The notes below the pieces were generated by a model. The model searched no databases. It was not told where the DNA came from and saw only the letters and a list, made by a program, of their open reading frames with translations. A stretch of 16,633 nucleotides of DNA from the NCBI GenBank assembly GCA_002773755.1, contig PFAG01000018.1, positions 1-16,633 of the forward strand. Reading direction: 5' to 3'. This document shows, one piece after another, positions 13,793 to 16,633 of this stretch (position 1 is the first letter of the stretch; every line of letters starts with the position of its first letter). The position numbers were made by a program, and so were the translations under genes. The DNA is from Candidatus Colwellbacteria bacterium CG10_big_fil_rev_8_21_14_0_10_41_28. Lineage in GTDB: Bacteria > Patescibacteriota > Minisyncoccia > UBA6257 > Colwellbacteraceae.

Positions 13793-15505
13793 TTATTCTC
13801 TTACCACTCTTAATACTTCTTCTATGGTTGTTATCCCCCTCTCAACCTTTCTGAGTCCATCTTCAAACATGGTTACCATCCCCTGAGCCCTCGCAGCAGC
13901 TCTTAAATGCTCGAGTTCAAAATTTGGATCAACAATAATCTTTCTTATATCATCTGTAACATCTAGAATTTCAAAAATACCGATTCTACTTGAATAACCC
14001 GTGTAGTTATCAGCTGCGCACCCCCCTCCTCTGTACATAGTTTTAGGAATCTCAATCTTATCAGGACTCAGACCAACATCTTCAAGCTGCTCCCTAATAG
14101 CAGTGATTGTGGCCTCATCTGGTTCATAGCTCTCTATACAATCAGTGTGAATCTGTCTAACAAGTCTTTGTGCCAAAACAGCATTCATAACAGCAGACAC
14201 TAAGAACTGGGGAATCTCCATATCTAAAAGCCTTGGTATGGCTGTAGCCGCATCGTTTGTGTGCATGGTTGATAACACTAGATGGCCAGTTAAAGCAGAC
14301 TGAACAGCAATTCCTGCCGTATCAGGATCGCGAATCTCACCAACCATCATAATGTTTGGATCCTGCCTCAAGAAAGATTTCAGTCCACCCGCAAAATCGA
14401 TTCCTGCGACTGGATTAACTTGAGTCTGATTGATATATGGGATGTCATACTCGATAGGATCTTCGATAGTCACAATATTCACATCCGTTCTATTCAATAT
14501 ATTAAGAACAGAATAAAGAGTTGTCGTTTTACCAGAACCAGTTGGTCCAGTTACCAGAACCATTCCATAGCTCTTCCTAATGTTGTCCTCTAAAATCTTG
14601 GCTGTGTCTTCCAGCATTCCAAGCTCTTTGAAGGATGATGGGTGGGTTGCCCCCTCGAGTAGACGCATAACAATTTTCTCGCCATAAAAGGTTGGCATTA
14701 TTGAAACCCTGATATCTACAACATCATCTCCAACCTGATATCTAAATCTGCCATCTTGAGGCTTGTTGTGCTCATCAATCTTAAGTTCTCCCAAAAGCTT
14801 TACTCTAGCCACAATAGCCGAATGAACATCTTTTGGAATTCTCAAAATCTCATGCAAGACACCATCTATCCTGTATCTAACAAGAACAAATTCCTTAAAT
14901 ACCTCTAGGTGAATATCTGAAGCCTTAAGACCCATAGCATAGCTCATAATGTTGTCTACAATAGCGACAATGGGAACATCTTGGGCAGCCTCTTCCTCGC
15001 CCTTATTTTTATTCTGGAGAGAAAGACGAATATTATCCTCTATTATTTTCTTAAACCCCTGTACAGTCGTTTTACTATACAAAGAGAACCCTTTATTCAA
15101 ATCATTATCCGAAGCAAGATATGGAACAATCTTTGTCTTTAGATACCTCTCGAGATACTCAACGCTCACTAAGTTGCTAGGGTCCTCCATTGCCACCGAG
15201 ACTGATCCATCCTGATTTCTAACAAAGGGAATAGCTCTCTTTTGTCTAGCCACCTCCTCGGGAATCATCTTCAGAACATCTTGATCGATTGATATGCTAG
15301 AAAGATTTGCTAAGGGTACATTCAAATACCTCGCGGCTACATTTCTAACATAGTCTTCAGTGATTATATTCTTCGAGACTAGAACCTCTGCCACAGATTC
15401 ACCAAGTCGAGCAGCATCCTCCGCAGCAGCATTAAAATCGGCCTCGCTTATAAGACCATCTACCAGTAGAATCTCCTTTAATTTTTGATCAGGAATAGCA
15501 ACCAT
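13793..15505 (-). CDS. pilB: Type IV pilus extension ATPase PilB (GspE family)
   Basis: PilB is the cytoplasmic hexameric ATPase that powers pilin polymerisation. The 570-residue protein has the GspE/PilB N-terminal domain (about 5-140). The catalytic part follows, with Walker A GPTGSGKT (320-327), the aspartate box IVTIEDPIEY (344-353), Walker B IMMVGEIRD (385-393) and the histidine box TGHLVLSTMHTNDA (406-419). The C-terminal zinc site of this family normally reads CxxC...CxxC. Here the pairs are HTDC (453-456) and CAAD (496-499), so two of four cysteines are replaced by His and Asp. The flanking RLVRQ and TGYSSRIGIFEIL match the family, so this is substitution, not misalignment. It starts 45 bp after a membrane-protein gene, the largest gap in the operon, and is followed by pilC. 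No PilT retraction ATPase is present in the window. The extension role is inferred from its place before pilC. Confidence 0.96.
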   Translation of the reverse strand: MVAIPDQKLKEILLVDGLISEADFNAAAEDAARLGESVAEVLVSKNIITEDYVRNVAARYLNVPLANLSSISIDQDVLKMIPEEVARQKRAIPFVRNQDGSVSVAMEDPSNLVSVEYLERYLKTKIVPYLASDNDLNKGFSLYSKTTVQGFKKIIEDNIRLSLQNKNKGEEEAAQDVPIVAIVDNIMSYAMGLKASDIHLEVFKEFVLVRYRIDGVLHEILRIPKDVHSAIVARVKLLGELKIDEHNKPQDGRFRYQVGDDVVDIRVSIMPTFYGEKIVMRLLEGATHPSSFKELGMLEDTAKILEDNIRKSYGMVLVTGPTGSGKTTTLYSVLNILNRTDVNIVTIEDPIEYDIPYINQTQVNPVAGIDFAGGLKSFLRQDPNIMMVGEIRDPDTAGIAVQSALTGHLVLSTMHTNDAATAIPRLLDMEIPQFLVSAVMNAVLAQRLVRQIHTDCIESYEPDEATITAIREQLEDVGLSPDKIEIPKTMYRGGGCAADNYTGYSSRIGIFEILDVTDDIRKIIVDPNFELEHLRAAARAQGMVTMFEDGLRKVERGITTIEEVLRVVRE

Positions 15506-15527
15506 AGTTATTGATGGCTTTAATTCA

Positions 15528-15536
15528 ATTTTAACA
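15528..15536 (-). promoter_or_regulatory. Possible extended -10 element before pilB
   Basis: In the 45-bp gap before pilB the minus strand reads TGTTAAAAT, matching an extended -10 (TGnTATAAT). The pilB ATG lies 22 bp downstream. No good -35 box is present. It could give pilB and the genes after it extra transcription, but the region is AT-rich and chance is a real alternative. Confidence 0.22.
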
Positions 15537-15550
15537 CAGACTTACCTTCT

Positions 15551-16132
15551 CTATATCTTTAGAAGCAACCACAAAGAAGTACTCGATAGGGCATATGAGC
15601 CAAGAAAGATTGAGATAACCGCAACTATAAGCCAAAGCCTATACAGAGGAACTCTAGCCTGCTTCTTTTCTTTAAAAAGAGAATATAGATGAGCTAATAG
15701 ATAAACCACTACTAGTATCAGAAAGTAGAATATCCAACCAGGATGTCCCGTTAAAAATATTGATAGAGCAGCTAGATAATACTCTTCCTCTTCAAAAAGA
15801 TTGTTACCATATCTTCTATTGAGAACTGGCAATCCCTTGAGCAAAGCTAAAGATATGACGAAGGATATTAGATAAGGGGCAAAGGTCTTTGTTAGTGAAT
15901 AAAATAAGAAATAACTTATATCCGTATATGGAGGAAGAAAATATTTACCCATACTTCCAAAGGACCACACATCATACTGCTGATATGCAATATAGAAACT
16001 ATAGATAAATATTGTGGTAACCGAAAGCCAATATATGGTTTTTCTATTATCTGAAATAAAAAGCCTTCCACTTTTAGTGAAAGACTTTATAAACAAAACT
16101 GTTAGTAGCACTAAAGAGGCTAATACCGCCAT
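15551..16132 (-). CDS. Polytopic membrane protein of the pilus operon, function unknown
   Basis: This is a 193-residue, very hydrophobic protein with about six membrane segments (roughly 1-16, 33-51, 72-100, 117-128, 131-151, 163-192). I do not recognise the family. The C-terminal half shows a pattern that recalls prepilin peptidases (A24): EEEEYYLAALSIFLTGHPGW (114-133) in the place of the catalytic GxGDxKLxA...G block, followed by a helix, a basic loop and VPLYRLWLIVA (161-171) in the place of the iPFGPfL block. The GxGD aspartate itself is not present and glutamates stand there, so peptidase activity cannot be claimed. The gene starts 7 bp after the pilin gene, preceded by the purine-rich GAAAGAG, and lies before pilB. 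Co-expression with the pilin suggests a role in pilin handling or as an inner-membrane pilus component. The gene is real by length, hydrophobic pattern and context. Confidence 0.7.
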   Translation of the reverse strand: MAVLASLVLLTVLFIKSFTKSGRLFISDNRKTIYWLSVTTIFIYSFYIAYQQYDVWSFGSMGKYFLPPYTDISYFLFYSLTKTFAPYLISFVISLALLKGLPVLNRRYGNNLFEEEEYYLAALSIFLTGHPGWIFYFLILVVVYLLAHLYSLFKEKKQARVPLYRLWLIVAVISIFLGSYALSSTSLWLLLKI

Positions 16133-16139
16133 GCTCTTT

Positions 16140-16633
16140 CTATAAGTCTAATCCAGGATCATTACCAACCTCGTAGACAGCTGCATCATCACCACCATCT
16201 GTTCCATCCAAGTCTTCATCTGTAGCAAACTTAGTACTCTCTAGAGTTGTATTCAATTCGAAAGTCTTAGCTGTATCGTTAGCGAAAAAGGCATAAAAAT
16301 AGGTTGCGCTACCAACCGGATCTCTTGGTAAAGTCTCAATAGGTGAACCACCCGAGACCTGAGTAAAGTTAACCCCAACCCAACCGGTCCCATCTACATC
16401 ATAATCAGTGTCTACAGTGCAAGCAGAAGATGAAGCAGTAAAGAAGCACGATGTAGCCCCAGTAGAATCACTGTTCGGCCCGACATCACTGAAACTTGGG
16501 TTTGGCTCATCCGCTAACCATAGACTAATAGCTGCGGCCACTGTGTCTAAATCTGCTAATCTTTGCGAATCTCTAGCCTGCCTAAGAAGCTCAACCGGGT
16601 TAAGCACCACAACAGCAGCTGTTGCAAGAATTG
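16140..16633 (-). CDS. Type IV pilin (probable major pilin), 5' end outside window
   Basis: The frame is open to the right edge, so the prepilin leader and the start codon are missing; the GTG codons at 16605-16610 are internal. The visible N-terminus reads ILATAAVVVLNPVELLRQAR, the end of the hydrophobic pilin helix, followed by DSQRLADLDTVAAAISLWL. This is a common signature of Patescibacteria pilins. The globular domain has the pilin-like loop SPIETLPRDPVGSATYFYAF (about 90-110 from the first GTG) and two cysteines (55 and 63 by the same count). It ends in an acidic, glycine-rich tail (DEDLDGTDGGDD) before YEVGNDPGLDL. It is the most upstream pilus gene seen, 7 bp before the membrane-protein gene. 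A major-pilin role is inferred from size, position and lack of extra domains; it could instead be one of several pilins. Confidence 0.9.
   Translation of the reverse strand, partial: ILATAAVVVLNPVELLRQARDSQRLADLDTVAAAISLWLADEPNPSFSDVGPNSDSTGATSCFFTASSSACTVDTDYDVDGTGWVGVNFTQVSGGSPIETLPRDPVGSATYFYAFFANDTAKTFELNTTLESTKFATDEDLDGTDGGDDAAVYEVGNDPGLDL

Noticed and set aside
16140..16610. Pilin gene starting at GTG 16610
   Set aside because: The frame continues upstream into pilin helix residues (ILATAAVV) up to the window edge, so the GTG is internal and the gene is truncated by the window.
1..16633. Alternative genetic code (TGA as glycine, as in Gracilibacteria/Absconditabacteria)
   Set aside because: TGA ends several genes at family-appropriate lengths (pth, lepB, the first LamG pilin) and no gene needs read-through.
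1..16633. CRISPR arrays, tRNA/rRNA genes, insertion sequences, prophage or toxin-antitoxin genes
   Set aside because: Nearly every base is covered by recognised coding regions; the only gaps (642-773, 6826-6853, 15506-15550) are too short and hold no such structure.

Overview
The window looks like part of a small, densely packed genome of a Patescibacteria (Candidate Phyla Radiation) bacterium, most likely of the Parcubacteria/Paceibacteria type. This rests on several signs. There are almost no intergenic bases, and many genes overlap by 1-22 bp. Adenine-rich codons and lysine are abundant, Shine-Dalgarno sequences are scarce, and TGA is used as a stop. There is also a pilus locus with CPR-style pilins (the LNPVELLRQARDSQRLADL signature), pilin-LamG proteins and a secreted protein with W-x-W-N-D-x-x-G-W-I-x-F repeats. 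The lineage call is an inference from gene content; no 16S rRNA is present. No tRNA, rRNA, CRISPR array, transposon or prophage was seen.

Layout, left to right. (1) Positions 1-641, minus strand: the N-terminal 213 codons of an adenosylcobalamin-dependent (class II) ribonucleotide reductase, cut by the window edge. A 132-bp spacer holds its candidate promoter and the terminator of the next operon. (2) Positions 774-6825, minus strand: one eight-gene transcription unit read lepB > hisS > HIT > rpsU > yqeY > ybeY > ftsA > ftsZ. It has a candidate promoter at 6833-6861 and a clear intrinsic terminator at 731-748. It joins protein export, translation/ribosome quality genes and the FtsA/FtsZ division pair. 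FtsZ carries an unusual 110-residue, 39% lysine N-terminal extension and keeps a canonical FtsA-binding C-terminal peptide. (3) Positions 6854-7408, plus strand: pth (peptidyl-tRNA hydrolase), the only gene on the plus strand. It is divergent from lepB across 28 bp, in which both genes have -10-like boxes only 7-8 bp before their start codons; both may be leaderless and their promoters mutually exclusive. Its 3' end overlaps the pilus operon tail-to-tail by 48 bp.

(4) Positions 7361-16633, minus strand: a type IV pilus operon read from the right edge. It runs pilin (5' end missing) > polytopic membrane protein > PilB extension ATPase > PilC platform > FimT/GspH-like pilin with a C-terminal LamG domain > second pilin with a LamG domain apparently inserted inside the pilin fold > secreted GW-repeat protein > PilX-like minor pilin > a single PilM-PilN (GspL-like) fusion. 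There is no PilQ, PilO or PilT here. The genes describe a stripped-down pilus whose minor subunits carry lectin-like and tryptophan-rich modules. That suggests a pilus built for attachment to a host cell or polymer, but the adhesive role is inferred.

The most noteworthy items are the pilin-LamG pair with its two different domain architectures, the PilM-PilN fusion with degenerate nucleotide motifs, the lysine-rich tail on FtsZ, the 28-bp double-leaderless divergent promoter, and the membrane protein with weak resemblance to the second half of prepilin peptidases but no catalytic aspartate motif.
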